A DNA stretch of 58,803 nucleotides from NCBI GenBank assembly GCA_003228095.2, contig QGNM01000007.1, positions 1-58,803 of the forward strand. Direction: 5' to 3'. Numbering within the stretch: position 1 is the first letter of the stretch; each line of letters opens with the position of its first letter. The stretch is from Chloroflexota bacterium. Lineage in GTDB: Bacteria; Chloroflexota; Dehalococcoidia; Lucifugimonadales; UBA2962. Of the stretch, positions 9,033 to 17,752 are shown piece after piece. The position numbers and the translations under genes are program-made. Under the pieces are notes generated by a model. It did not search any database and was not told the origin of the DNA. It saw nothing but the letters and a program-made list of their open reading frames with translations.

Positions 9033-10244
9033 TTATGGTGTAAACAACTCTGTTTCAGCCAGTAGCCCCTCTTTACTATTGCCGCCAATGACTAAAATTT
9101 TTCCACTGTCTAGTACGATCATCTGATGTCGATACCGAGTATCATGCATATCCAGGGTTCTTGTCCAGTTGCCTGTATCATGGTTAAATATTTCGCCTGA
9201 AATTCTTAAACCTATGCCACCCGTAACCAACACTCTTCCATCTTGCATTAATATTGCAGAAGCCTCAGACCTTGGTATTTCAGTATTTCCTACCTTAGTC
9301 CAAATATCGGTTATAGGGTTGTAAATTTCAGTAGTTAATTTTTTCCCACGACCGCCCACTATTAGAACATTTCCGTCTGAAAGTTTTACGGCGCTATGCG
9401 AAGCCCGGCCTGTACTCATCTCTGCGGTGGGCGCCCAAGTATCAGTTGTTGGATCGTAAATCTCACTAGTTTTTTCGTACGGTGGATCCAGCTTTCCACC
9501 TCCAGTAACTAACACTCTCCCATCATCAAGCAGAGTTGCGGTGTGTCGCGCTCTGGCCACCGACATAGGCGCAGCTTCAGACCATTTACCGGTAGAAGGA
9601 TCCCAGATTTCTGCAGTTACCTCCATGGCATAATCTCTTTCTTCGCCACCCATAATCAATACACGTCCATCATTTAGAGTTAGGCATGGCATGTAATCGC
9701 GTCCTGTATTTAAGTTTCCAGTCTGAGACCACTCTCCCGTTTCAGGGTCCCAAACTTCAGCTGTAGCCATGGCCATATTAAGTTTTCCTCTTCCTCCGGC
9801 AGCTAAAACTTTTCCGTCCTGTAATAAAGAGGCACAAAGATCATGACGTTGATCCACCATAGATCCAGTCAAGCTCCATTCATCGGAATCAGAGTTATAA
9901 AGTTCAGCTGACTCATAAATCGTATTGTTCAGATTGGCTCCTGGGCCACGTCCGCCTACCACAAAGACTCGACCATCGGACAATTTAATTGCACTATGTA
10001 ATTGCCTGGCAGCTTTCATTTCATCAACGAGAACAAACTCGCCTTGAGACCCCTCTGGCGCAGGCATTTCACCACTTTCAATCACTACTGAATCGCTCGG
10101 GTCACTGACGCCAACAGAGTCGCCTGATTCTGAATTGCCTCCACACCCATTAATTACAATCAATAAGCCTACTGCCCAAACTAAAGCGATCAACTTGATA
10201 ACGCTATAACTTCGTATATTTAATATTCTTAAACTCGTTCGCAT
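9033..10244 (-). CDS. Kelch-repeat beta-propeller lipoprotein (paralogue)
   Basis: Same architecture as the gene just downstream: a hydrophobic leader ending VINGC (lipid-modified Cys at residue 34 of this start), a short acidic linker, then seven Kelch repeats with DGRVxVxGG, AEIWDP or SEIYDP, and W motifs. I place the start at the ATG at 10244 because GGAG lies five bases before it; a TTG at 10262 would add six residues. The stop is 14 bases from the next gene's start, so the pair is probably one transcript from a tandem duplication. Ligand unknown. Confidence 0.85.
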   Translation of the reverse strand: MRTSLRILNIRSYSVIKLIALVWAVGLLIVINGCGGNSESGDSVGVSDPSDSVVIESGEMPAPEGSQGEFVLVDEMKAARQLHSAIKLSDGRVFVVGGRGPGANLNNTIYESAELYNSDSDEWSLTGSMVDQRHDLCASLLQDGKVLAAGGRGKLNMAMATAEVWDPETGEWSQTGNLNTGRDYMPCLTLNDGRVLIMGGEERDYAMEVTAEIWDPSTGKWSEAAPMSVARARHTATLLDDGRVLVTGGGKLDPPYEKTSEIYDPTTDTWAPTAEMSTGRASHSAVKLSDGNVLIVGGRGKKLTTEIYNPITDIWTKVGNTEIPRSEASAILMQDGRVLVTGGIGLRISGEIFNHDTGNWTRTLDMHDTRYRHQMIVLDSGKILVIGGNSKEGLLAETELFTP

Positions 10245-10282
10245 CTTTACTCCAAGAAACAATGGTTTCTGCTTTAAAAAAA

Positions 10283-10302
10283 TTTATTTATTTATTTATT
10301 TA
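10283..10302. repeat. TTTA tetranucleotide repeat, five units
   Basis: Five perfect TTTA units run without interruption, followed by TTA. They lie about 40 bases upstream of the Kelch lipoprotein start, on its promoter side. Such repeats can change length by slippage. Confidence 0.7.
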
Positions 10303-10363
10303 TTAAAAGTAATGTATATAATTTGAATCTACAGATAAATTACTAAATAATATGTGTTGGATT

Positions 10364-10378
10364 TTAACGATACGTTAA
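10364..10378. promoter_or_regulatory. Inverted repeat between Kelch and gatC genes
   Basis: TTAACG and CGTTAA flank a three-base spacer (ATA), forming a perfect inverted repeat in the divergent intergenic region. The form fits a dimeric regulator site, but no family can be named and the arms are short. Confidence 0.3.
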
Positions 10379-10454
10379 GCAGCTTACAAGTTAACTGCAA
10401 ACTTAATGCCCAAATTTACAAAATAACTAATGGTCAAATATAAAAAATAATAAA

Positions 10455-10742
10455 ATGAAATTATCAAACGATGAAGTAAGACATATAGCTAGTCTTGCAA
10501 AAGTTGGAATGACCGAAGAGGAGTTTGAGGTCATTGGAGCTCAACTTTCGCAAATACTAGAGCAGTTCCAATCACTAAGTACATTAGATACCGAAAATTC
10601 CGAAACCACAGCTCACCCAACGAGCCTTAACACAGTTTTAAGAAATGACGAAATAATAAATCCAAAAGCAGGTAAAGACATGTTAAATAATGTCCCAAGA
10701 AAGGAACATGGTTTTGTTCGAGTAAGGTCGGTGATCGAATAA
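10455..10742 (+). CDS. gatC: Asp-tRNA(Asn)/Glu-tRNA(Gln) amidotransferase subunit C
   Basis: Small subunit of the GatCAB amidotransferase, which turns mischarged Glu-tRNA(Gln) and Asp-tRNA(Asn) into Gln- and Asn-tRNA. At 95 residues it has normal length and the usual start pattern, with VRHIASLAKVGM (8-19) and a C-terminal RKEHGFVRV. It ends one base before gatA. gatB is not in this window and must be elsewhere. Confidence 0.95.
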   Translation: MKLSNDEVRHIASLAKVGMTEEEFEVIGAQLSQILEQFQSLSTLDTENSETTAHPTSLNTVLRNDEIINPKAGKDMLNNVPRKEHGFVRVRSVIE

Positions 10743-10743
10743 A

Positions 10744-12207
10744 ATGACTTTACCAAATCCTTGGTCCCTAACAATTTCAGAAGCCCATCGTCTATTGGTC
10801 AATAAAGAATTATCTGCAGTCGAACTTACCGAGTCCGTTATAGAACGTATAAAGCATACAGATTCAAAAATTAACTCTTTTATCACGATTACTGAAGAAT
10901 CAGCCCTTGAATCTGCCGCAAATGCAGATTCAATTATTTCCAAAGGTGAAGCATCCATGTTGACTGGTATACCTTTCCAAGCCAAGGATAATATCTGCAC
11001 AACTGGAATTAACACCACATGCGCTTCAAAAATGCTCGAGAATTTCAGGCCAAATTATGATGCTACTGCCATAACTAAACTTAAGTCAGAAGGAGCAGTA
11101 CTTTTAGGTAAAGGCAATCTAGATGAATTCGCTATGGGATCTTCAACCGAGAATTCTGTGTTTTTCCCAACCAAAAACCCCCATGACCTTAGCGCTGTAC
11201 CAGGCGGTAGCAGCGGCGGTCCGGCTGCTTCTGTGAGCGCAGAACAATGTCTTTTTTCCATTGGATCTGACACCGGCGGTAGCGTGCGTCAACCAGCCTC
11301 ATTTTGCGGGGTAGTCGGATTAAAACCAACCTATGGACGTGTCAGTCGTTTTGGACTAGTTGCTTTTGCAAGCTCCTTAGATCAAATAGGACCATTGACT
11401 AAAAATGTGGAGGATTCAGCTTTTGTGTTAGAAGCAATCTCGGGTAATGATCCAAAAGATAGCACATCGAATACAGAGGATGTTCCTAACTATAGTAAAT
11501 ATTTAAACGACGATATAAAAGGCCTAAAAATTGGAGTTCCAAAAGAATACTTCGTCGACGAAATGGATTCAGCTGTGGCAAGCACTGTAAGGTCGTCTAT
11601 CAAAATACTAGAAGAACTTGGTGCTGATATTTCAGAGGTATCTCTCCCGCACACTTCCTATGCACTAGCTGTCTACTATATTATCGCTCCGGCAGAAGCG
11701 TCTTCAAATTTATCTAGATATGATGGAGTGAAATTTGGTTACTCTCATTCCGAATCTACTGATATTTGGGATGCTCTTGAAAAAACAAGGCAACACGGAT
11801 TTGGGCCTGAGGTTAAAAGGCGTATTTTGCTAGGCACCTACGCTCTGTCATCCGGATATTACGACGCTTATTATTTAAAGGCACAAAAAGTTAGGTCACT
11901 AATACGACAAGATTTCGTAAACGTATTCAAGGATGTGGATATTCTGATAGCCCCATCAACTCCAACAGTAGCTTTCCCCTTGGGAGAAAAAACATCAGAC
12001 CCGGTACAAATGTATCTGAACGACATCTTTACGATTCCCGCAAATATTGCAGGAATTCCAGCGATCTCTATACCAGCAGGGTTAATAAAAAATATGCCGA
12101 TCGGCGTGCAATTAATGGGCTCACATCATTCAGAAAAAATGCTACTAAAAACTGCACATGCTTATGAAACAGCCGCCAATCATGGCTTTTTAAAGCCCTC
12201 GATTTAG
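10744..12207 (+). CDS. gatA: Asp-tRNA(Asn)/Glu-tRNA(Gln) amidotransferase subunit A
   Basis: Glutaminase subunit of GatCAB; it frees ammonia from glutamine for transamidation in GatB. The amidase-signature triad is Lys81 (AKDNI), cis-Ser156 (GGSSGG) and nucleophile Ser180 (TGGSVRQP). At 487 residues it is full length, with the C-terminal GIPAISIPAG and PIGVQLMG motifs. The gatC-gatA order and the TGGSVRQP variant distinguish it from the general amidase at 24331. Confidence 0.97.
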   Translation: MTLPNPWSLTISEAHRLLVNKELSAVELTESVIERIKHTDSKINSFITITEESALESAANADSIISKGEASMLTGIPFQAKDNICTTGINTTCASKMLENFRPNYDATAITKLKSEGAVLLGKGNLDEFAMGSSTENSVFFPTKNPHDLSAVPGGSSGGPAASVSAEQCLFSIGSDTGGSVRQPASFCGVVGLKPTYGRVSRFGLVAFASSLDQIGPLTKNVEDSAFVLEAISGNDPKDSTSNTEDVPNYSKYLNDDIKGLKIGVPKEYFVDEMDSAVASTVRSSIKILEELGADISEVSLPHTSYALAVYYIIAPAEASSNLSRYDGVKFGYSHSESTDIWDALEKTRQHGFGPEVKRRILLGTYALSSGYYDAYYLKAQKVRSLIRQDFVNVFKDVDILIAPSTPTVAFPLGEKTSDPVQMYLNDIFTIPANIAGIPAISIPAGLIKNMPIGVQLMGSHHSEKMLLKTAHAYETAANHGFLKPSI

Positions 12208-12216
12208 GAGTCGATT

Positions 12217-13029
12217 ATGAAAGAACTGTCAGGTAAAGTCGCAATAGTAACAGGCGCAGGTAGAATGAGAGGAATAGGAAGAGCTACTGCTGTTAGATTG
12301 GCTGAACTAGGTGCACACGTAGTTGTAACAGGCACAGGCCGGAATCCTAAAACATTCCCTGATGATGAGAAAAAAGCTAATTGGAAAGACATAGAAAGTA
12401 CAGCTGATCAGGTCCGTGCTCATGGAGTAAAAGCTTTAACTTTAATAGTAGATGTTACCGATCAAACTCAAGTTGAAAACATGATCAATGCGACTATTTC
12501 TGAGTTTAGCCACGTCGATATTCTTATTAACAACGCTGCGGCTCCTATCGGCGACGATAGAGTTCCAATAATCGAAGTTCAACCTGATGTGTTCCAGCGA
12601 GTTATTGATATAAAAATACGGGGCACTTATCTATGTACTCAAGCATTCCTAAAAGCAAATCTAAAACAAAATAATGGAGGTAAAATAGTAAACATCTCCT
12701 CAACTGCAGGGAAGCGCGGGGTTCCAAATACTTTTGCTTATAACGCTGCTAATTTTGCGATAGTTGGAATGACGCAATCAGCTGCGAAGGAATTGGGGCC
12801 AAATAATATTAATGTTAATTGTGTTTGCCCTGGTGCGACGGAAACCGCTAGGATGGATGAGCTGCAAAAACGTGGTCAAATGGACATAATTGCTGAGCAA
12901 ACTCCGATAGGGCGTAATGGGACTGATGAAGAAGTAGGACATTTGGTAGCACACCTGTGTACAGAAGCAACCAGCTGGATAACCGGACAATCTATCAATA
13001 TAAATGGCGGAACAGTAGTCGAACACTAA
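12217..13029 (+). CDS. Short-chain dehydrogenase/reductase with altered active site
   Basis: NAD(P)-binding Rossmann protein of the SDR family, 270 residues. The cofactor loop reads TGAGRMRGIG (12-21), two residues longer than the usual TGxxxGxG. NNAA follows at 105-108, active-site Ser161/Ser162 are in NISS, and Tyr175 is present. The catalytic Lys four residues after Tyr is Asn179 (YNAAN), from an unambiguous AAT codon. Either the protein is not a typical oxidoreductase or another residue takes over. AGGAG overlapping the gatA stop drives translation, so it appears coupled to gatA; a second SDR follows. Substrate unknown. Confidence 0.88.
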   Translation: MKELSGKVAIVTGAGRMRGIGRATAVRLAELGAHVVVTGTGRNPKTFPDDEKKANWKDIESTADQVRAHGVKALTLIVDVTDQTQVENMINATISEFSHVDILINNAAAPIGDDRVPIIEVQPDVFQRVIDIKIRGTYLCTQAFLKANLKQNNGGKIVNISSTAGKRGVPNTFAYNAANFAIVGMTQSAAKELGPNNINVNCVCPGATETARMDELQKRGQMDIIAEQTPIGRNGTDEEVGHLVAHLCTEATSWITGQSININGGTVVEH

Positions 13030-13089
13030 TATATTAAAACTTATATTAATTTTAATAGTAATTAATTCAGGTCAATAAGGAAAACACAT

Positions 13090-13866
13090 ATGGATCTCAA
13101 ATTAAATGGGAAAAATGCCTTAATTACAGGTGGGAGTAGGGGCCTAGGAAGGGAGTGTGCGCTGTCGCTAGCTAATGAAGGAGTCAATGTTGCAATTTGT
13201 GGACGTACTCCTGAGACACTGAAAAAAACGAAGACGGATTTAAAAACTACTGGAGCAAAAGTAATAACGATTGTCGGCGATATTTCAGTACCTGACAAAG
13301 CTAAAGAAATTCATGCAGAAGCCACTTCAGAATTAGGACATATAGACATTCTGGTCAACAATGTTGGTGGTACTCTTTCAAGAGAGGACATCTCAGGTAC
13401 AAATCTAGATGACTTCAGGGGTACTTTCGATATAAACCTCTTCGGCGGCTATGAATTAATGAGATTAGTGATACCACACATGCAAAAACAGTCGTGGGGA
13501 CGAATTATAAATATTGCTTCGATTTGGGGCCGTGAATATGGAGGCAATATATCCTACATGTCAGCCAAGGCGGCTCTCATAGGAGCCACAAAGCATGCCG
13601 CAGTTTCGCTTGGAAAATATGGCATTTTGGTGAACAGTATCGCGCCTGGATCGATAGCACATCCACAAGGATCCTGGGAAAGATTTCAAAATAACAATCC
13701 ACCAGAAGTTGTAGAAAAATTTATAAAGGACAATCTTCCTCTAGGCAAATTTGGATGGCCTGAACCTGTTGGTGACTTAGTAGCTTTTCTATCCTCGGAT
13801 CGGGCAGGCACAATAACAGGCACTTGTATTCCAGTTGATGGTGGCCAAGGAATCTCCATGATATAA
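13090..13866 (+). CDS. Short-chain dehydrogenase/reductase (SDR)
   Basis: Classical SDR of 258 residues, probably an NAD(P)-dependent alcohol or ketone oxidoreductase. TGGSRGLG (13-20) binds the cofactor; NNVGG (90-94), Ser144, Tyr156 and Lys160 (YMSAK) form the full catalytic set, unlike the preceding SDR. The C-terminal GTCIPVDGGQG is typical. R38 after the second beta strand (CGRT) suggests NADP preference. It lies 60 bases after the first SDR and converges with a 2-hydroxyacid dehydrogenase. Substrate not predictable. Confidence 0.93.
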   Translation: MDLKLNGKNALITGGSRGLGRECALSLANEGVNVAICGRTPETLKKTKTDLKTTGAKVITIVGDISVPDKAKEIHAEATSELGHIDILVNNVGGTLSREDISGTNLDDFRGTFDINLFGGYELMRLVIPHMQKQSWGRIINIASIWGREYGGNISYMSAKAALIGATKHAAVSLGKYGILVNSIAPGSIAHPQGSWERFQNNNPPEVVEKFIKDNLPLGKFGWPEPVGDLVAFLSSDRAGTITGTCIPVDGGQGISMI

Positions 13867-13877
13867 AGTTCTATATC
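13860..13877. terminator. Small hairpin at SDR/dehydrogenase convergent junction
   Basis: GATATA (13860-13865) pairs with TATATC (13872-13877) over a six-base loop, spanning the four-base gap between two convergent stop codons. A weak two-way terminator candidate. Confidence 0.25.
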
Positions 13878-14866
13878 TGTGCTCGTGTTTTTCCGATTAC
13901 CTCTTTATTGTACAAATTTTCAGGCATTTTCCCGGAAAGCACATCAGATATTGAACCTGCAGCTCTTGATTGAAGCTCAACTGTAGATTCAGGTGAGTAG
14001 AAAGCTACATGCGGTGACACAATGACATTATTCATTTTAAATAGTTTGTTGTCTTTTTCCGGTTGATCTGATTCCAGCACATCAAGTCCAGCTCCAGCAA
14101 TCTCACCTGATTCTAATGCGCTAATTAAAGCAGTTTCATCAATAAGTGGGCCTCTGGCACAATTTATAATAAAGCAGTTTTTCTTCATGATTTTGAACTC
14201 ATTAATACTAATCATTCCTTTAGTTTTATTATTGAGAGGAGAGTGGATTGTGACGAAATCAGATTTTTCCAGTAGGTCTTTTATAGGAACAATATCTATG
14301 TTTTTACCAACTGAATCACCTGTGACAAAAGGATCTGTAACTAACACTTGCATCCCGAAAGCTTTGGCTTTCTCGGCAACATTACGGCCAATACGACCAA
14401 ACCCTATTACACCTATCGTGCTGCCTCGCAGCCTATTCATAGGTAAATTCAAATCTACCGAACCCCATCCTTCCACCTTTGTATTGTAGTCAAAGTTGAT
14501 CACCTGTCGATTCCAGGCAAGCAAAAATGAAAAAACATGATCCGCAACCTCATCAACACAATAATCGGGAACATACGTCACAGCAATGCCTAACTCAGTA
14601 GCTTTATTAACAGCAATGTTATCTACTCCTACTCCATATCTTGCAATTACTTTTAGATTAGGTGCGTTCTCCATAACCTTATCTGTAACTTTTGCAAAGC
14701 AGGTCAATATCCCATCAACGTCACTAGCTAATGCGGTTAAAGTTTCTTCACTTCCATCAGGAGCAATAACCAACTGAATATCATTTGGCCGTAGAACTTT
14801 TTTCTCTGGTTCTAAATTTGGCCAAACATAATCAGTTATCAAAATTTTCATACTTTTTGACATCAT
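13871..14866 (-). CDS. D-isomer specific 2-hydroxyacid dehydrogenase
   Basis: NAD(P)-dependent dehydrogenase of the phosphoglycerate/glyoxylate/CtBP family, 331 residues. The cofactor loop is GFGRIG (155-160). Catalytic Arg238 (NCARGP) and His286 (SPHVAF) are present. The usual catalytic Glu region reads LESDQP, so Asp267 may stand in for Glu. N-terminal ARYGVGVDNI is the substrate-side motif. It starts 26 bases after the activator gene of the corrinoid cluster on the same strand and may be its last gene; a link to C1 or glyoxylate metabolism is a guess. Confidence 0.9.
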   Translation of the reverse strand: MMSKSMKILITDYVWPNLEPEKKVLRPNDIQLVIAPDGSEETLTALASDVDGILTCFAKVTDKVMENAPNLKVIARYGVGVDNIAVNKATELGIAVTYVPDYCVDEVADHVFSFLLAWNRQVINFDYNTKVEGWGSVDLNLPMNRLRGSTIGVIGFGRIGRNVAEKAKAFGMQVLVTDPFVTGDSVGKNIDIVPIKDLLEKSDFVTIHSPLNNKTKGMISINEFKIMKKNCFIINCARGPLIDETALISALESGEIAGAGLDVLESDQPEKDNKLFKMNNVIVSPHVAFYSPESTVELQSRAAGSISDVLSGKMPENLYNKEVIGKTRAQI

Positions 14867-14892
14867 TTCCCTTAGTTTCAGATCTCACATAA

Positions 14893-16512
14893 CTATAATT
14901 TAAAATTCATCCTCTTAAACTGACATCCCTCAACGAATAGGTCGAAGAAATCTTCAGTTGTCTCCAATTCTATATGTTCCACTTTCAACACCAAGTCTTC
15001 TATACGACTTCTTAATTTACCTGACAGTAGCATAATCGTCGCTCCCTCCAGTGAGGCATTACCAACCTTTTCAATATTTTCCAAATTAACATCTGCCAAG
15101 AAGCCAATTTCGATAGCATTTTTTTCATTTATATAATTTGCAAAACCGCCAGCTAAATAAAATTTAGCAAGATCGGTAATTGGCTGTCCAAATTCACGCA
15201 AAACAATCCATTGCCCACAATAATTTGCTGATTTTGCTTGTGATAAGGCCGATATATCTGCTCTAGATAATGTTAATTCTTGTTCACTGGCAAAGGTGAA
15301 TTCATATTCTCCATTTTTAAATACGCCCAATTCAGTCATTTTTTCTGTTCTTCTCAATTCAGCTAGCAAATCAATTAAACCTGATCCACATATACCTTCT
15401 GGATCTATGTCACCGATTGTGTCGATTTCTATGTCAGCATCACCTATTTTGACTGCCTCAACTGCTCCTTCATATCCTGCCATTCCGAATTTAATTTCCC
15501 CACCTTCAAAAGCAGGCCCTGCAGGACACGAAGCTGCTAAAATCCGATCCCTGTTTCCAATAATTACTTCAGTATTTGTTCCAATGTCAACTAACATAAC
15601 ATTTTCTTCCATTTCATCCATTCCGATAGCCAAAAGGTCTGCCGAAACATCAGAACCGACATGGCTTGCAATTAAAGGTCCTCCGTAAATGTTGGCCTTT
15701 GGAAAAATCCTAATCCCAAGATCTTCAGCAAGAATATTTAAAGCTGTTGACTTACGCTCGCCTTCAATAAATTCCTGTTCTATTTTTGACTTATAAGGCT
15801 TCTCTCCAATTGATTGCACGTCAACTCCAAATACCATGTCTCTCATGGTAGAGTTACCAACCAATACCACTTCGTATATCCGCCTTCTGTGTAAATTGAG
15901 CTTGCGGCACATGTCTCCTATTTCAAAATTGATCGATGACAGAATAACTTTTCTTAATTCACCCTGATATGGTCCACCATCGTAAGAAATTCGATTCATC
16001 ACATCACTGCCACCAAACTTTTGTGGGTTTTCAAAGGAAGCCGTATAGATAGTGACATGTTTTTCCATATCAACTAAATTCATTGCTACAGTGGTTGTCC
16101 CTAAATCTATAGCTAAGCCGAATATAGAACCTTTATATTCCTCTAGTTTACGGTCTCCATAACACACAAAATTATCAACTTTACAAGTGATAGGATCAGC
16201 TGTGATTTTCCGGTTGATTGAAGTAGTAAGGATTTTAGGCTGTCGTCTCAACACTGAAAACTCTAGGTTTGTTGAAGGGTCCGAGATTTTTGCCTGACAT
16301 GCAAGCCTATATCTATCTTTCAGGAATTTTTCTGATTCTGTTCTATGTGTTAAAGCGTCAGCACCTTGTTTAATCTCAACAATACACTCATGGCACTCAC
16401 CGGTTCTTCCACAAGAAGTTGGAACTCTTATCTTTAGGTCATCTGCATAATCAAAGACTGTTTTGCCTTGATCCAGAGGTATCTTTTTTGAGCCATGGAT
16501 TAGTGGAGACAA
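14893..16512 (-). CDS. [2Fe-2S]/ASKHA corrinoid-protein reductive activator (RamA/RACE-like)
   Basis: Predicted to reduce inactive Co(II)-corrinoid back to Co(I) using ATP. The N-terminal ferredoxin domain (about 1-95) has C34-x5-C40-x2-C43 and C72 for a [2Fe-2S] cluster. A linker leads to the ASKHA domain with LAIDLGTTTVAMNLVD near 131 and LVDIGTNTEVI near 305, both actin-like phosphate loops. At 539 residues it fits the DUF4445 activators next to corrinoid methyltransferases. The start is TTG; an in-frame stop lies just upstream, which rules out a longer form. It is downstream in the cluster holding its expected partner, the corrinoid protein at 18272. Confidence 0.92.
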   Translation of the reverse strand: MSPLIHGSKKIPLDQGKTVFDYADDLKIRVPTSCGRTGECHECIVEIKQGADALTHRTESEKFLKDRYRLACQAKISDPSTNLEFSVLRRQPKILTTSINRKITADPITCKVDNFVCYGDRKLEEYKGSIFGLAIDLGTTTVAMNLVDMEKHVTIYTASFENPQKFGGSDVMNRISYDGGPYQGELRKVILSSINFEIGDMCRKLNLHRRRIYEVVLVGNSTMRDMVFGVDVQSIGEKPYKSKIEQEFIEGERKSTALNILAEDLGIRIFPKANIYGGPLIASHVGSDVSADLLAIGMDEMEENVMLVDIGTNTEVIIGNRDRILAASCPAGPAFEGGEIKFGMAGYEGAVEAVKIGDADIEIDTIGDIDPEGICGSGLIDLLAELRRTEKMTELGVFKNGEYEFTFASEQELTLSRADISALSQAKSANYCGQWIVLREFGQPITDLAKFYLAGGFANYINEKNAIEIGFLADVNLENIEKVGNASLEGATIMLLSGKLRSRIEDLVLKVEHIELETTEDFFDLFVEGCQFKRMNFKL

Positions 16513-16560
16513 ATTAATTCAAACTCTTTGTACGCAAATGTTCTATCTCATATTGTTCTA

Positions 16561-16806
16561 TCAATCCCATGCTCCCCTATAATCAAGTTCATCACTACCG
16601 ATACACAAAGCCATTTTACCTTTTCCATCTACAAAGTCTTGATTGCGACATCCAAATTTGGCCGTGCATCTATTTTTAACATTTTTGTAGGGACAACGTT
16701 TTTTAGAAATGTCAGTGGCAGAGTCTGAAATGCTTTGATAAATCTTCTGTAATTTATTAATACTTGACTCATAGCGAGCTTTATTCATTTTATTTTCGTC
16801 GTTCAC
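16561..16806 (-). CDS. Small four-cysteine protein of the corrinoid cluster
   Basis: An 81-residue soluble protein starting at GTG, ten bases after metF, with AAGG upstream. The first 35 residues look helical. C38, C47, C53 and C68 (CPY, RCTAKFGCRNQ, LCIG) could bind zinc or an iron-sulfur cluster, and the end reads SDELDYRGAW. From memory, small proteins with this pattern accompany ASKHA activators in other methyltransferase clusters, so I think it is real, but no function is known to me. It might help assemble or electron-couple the activator; that is a guess from position. Confidence 0.75.
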   Translation of the reverse strand: MNDENKMNKARYESSINKLQKIYQSISDSATDISKKRCPYKNVKNRCTAKFGCRNQDFVDGKGKMALCIGSDELDYRGAWD

Positions 16807-16816
16807 GCTTTACCTT

Positions 16817-17752
16817 TTAATATTTCTCAGTGCGAGAATTGAGTATGCCCGATTCTGTGATTAATTCTGCCACCAATTCTTCCTGACGATAAGCCATAAC
16901 ATGCACTCCGCTAACTCCTTTTATTTCGAGCACCTCTTCGATAATTTCCAAACATATTTTCTTTCCTTCATTCGCCTGACTTTGTGCCCCCTTCAGTCTC
17001 TTTATAACCACATCCGGTATTACTACTCCAGGCACATTAGATCTAATCCATTCAGCTGACTTAGCCGATTTTAATGGGCCAACTCCTATCAGTACAAAGA
17101 CTTTATCAGTTAATCCCATATCATTTACTTCTTGCATGTAGGCTTTTAATCTGGCCACGTTAAAACAATACTGTGTTTGAATAAATTGCGCACCAGCATC
17201 AATCTTCTTCTTTAACCTCAAAGGCCGAAAATCAAAAGGAGGTACAAAAGGGTTGGCTGCTGCGCCTAAAAACAACTGTGGGTTCGTATCAAGTTTTCTA
17301 CCAGAAAGAAACGTTCCTTTTTCTTTCATTCTCTTTGCTGTCTTTAGTAAGGTAATGGAATCTAGATCAAAGACTGGTTTTGCATCTGGATGGTCTCCAG
17401 CTTGAACTCCATCTCCTGTTAAACACAATATGTTTTTTATGCCTAGCGCTGATGCTCCTAACAAATCGCCCTGAATCGCAATCCTATTCCTATCCCTACA
17501 AGACATCTGCATAACCGGCTCATACCCAGCCTTTGATAATAACGCAGATGTAGCGAAACTAGACATGTGCACATTGGCTCCGGCAGCATCAGTAGTATTT
17601 ATAGCGTCACAAAGAGTAGCAAGAACCAAAGCGTTTTCATATACCGAATCAGGTGACGCGCTATCGGGTGGATTTAGTTCCGCAGTAACTGCTATTCTGC
17701 CAGAGCGTAAAACTCGTTCTAATCTTGATTGCCCTTCAGCTTGACCACTCAT
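16817..17752 (-). CDS. metF: Methylenetetrahydrofolate reductase (MetF-like)
   Basis: TIM-barrel flavoprotein that interconverts 5-methyl- and 5,10-methylene-tetrahydrofolate. Family marks are AVTAELNPP at the first strand, NTTDAAGA, ILCLTGDG (flavin side), GAAANPF and QFIQTQYCF. At 311 residues it is a catalytic domain only. Its first 17 bases overlap the end of the MetV-like gene, so the two are co-translated and probably form a complex as in acetogens. Here it most likely runs toward methylene-THF, oxidising methyl groups delivered by the corrinoid system. Confidence 0.94.
   Translation of the reverse strand: MSGQAEGQSRLERVLRSGRIAVTAELNPPDSASPDSVYENALVLATLCDAINTTDAAGANVHMSSFATSALLSKAGYEPVMQMSCRDRNRIAIQGDLLGASALGIKNILCLTGDGVQAGDHPDAKPVFDLDSITLLKTAKRMKEKGTFLSGRKLDTNPQLFLGAAANPFVPPFDFRPLRLKKKIDAGAQFIQTQYCFNVARLKAYMQEVNDMGLTDKVFVLIGVGPLKSAKSAEWIRSNVPGVVIPDVVIKRLKGAQSQANEGKKICLEIIEEVLEIKGVSGVHVMAYRQEELVAELITESGILNSRTEKY

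Noticed and set aside
8000-10100. Repeated DNA within the Kelch genes as a separate repeat element
   Set aside because: The repeats follow the protein blades and codon frame, so they are explained by the Kelch domains.
15296-15688. 130-codon open frame on the plus strand
   Set aside because: Opposite the ASKHA domain of the activator, whose motifs fix the true frame.
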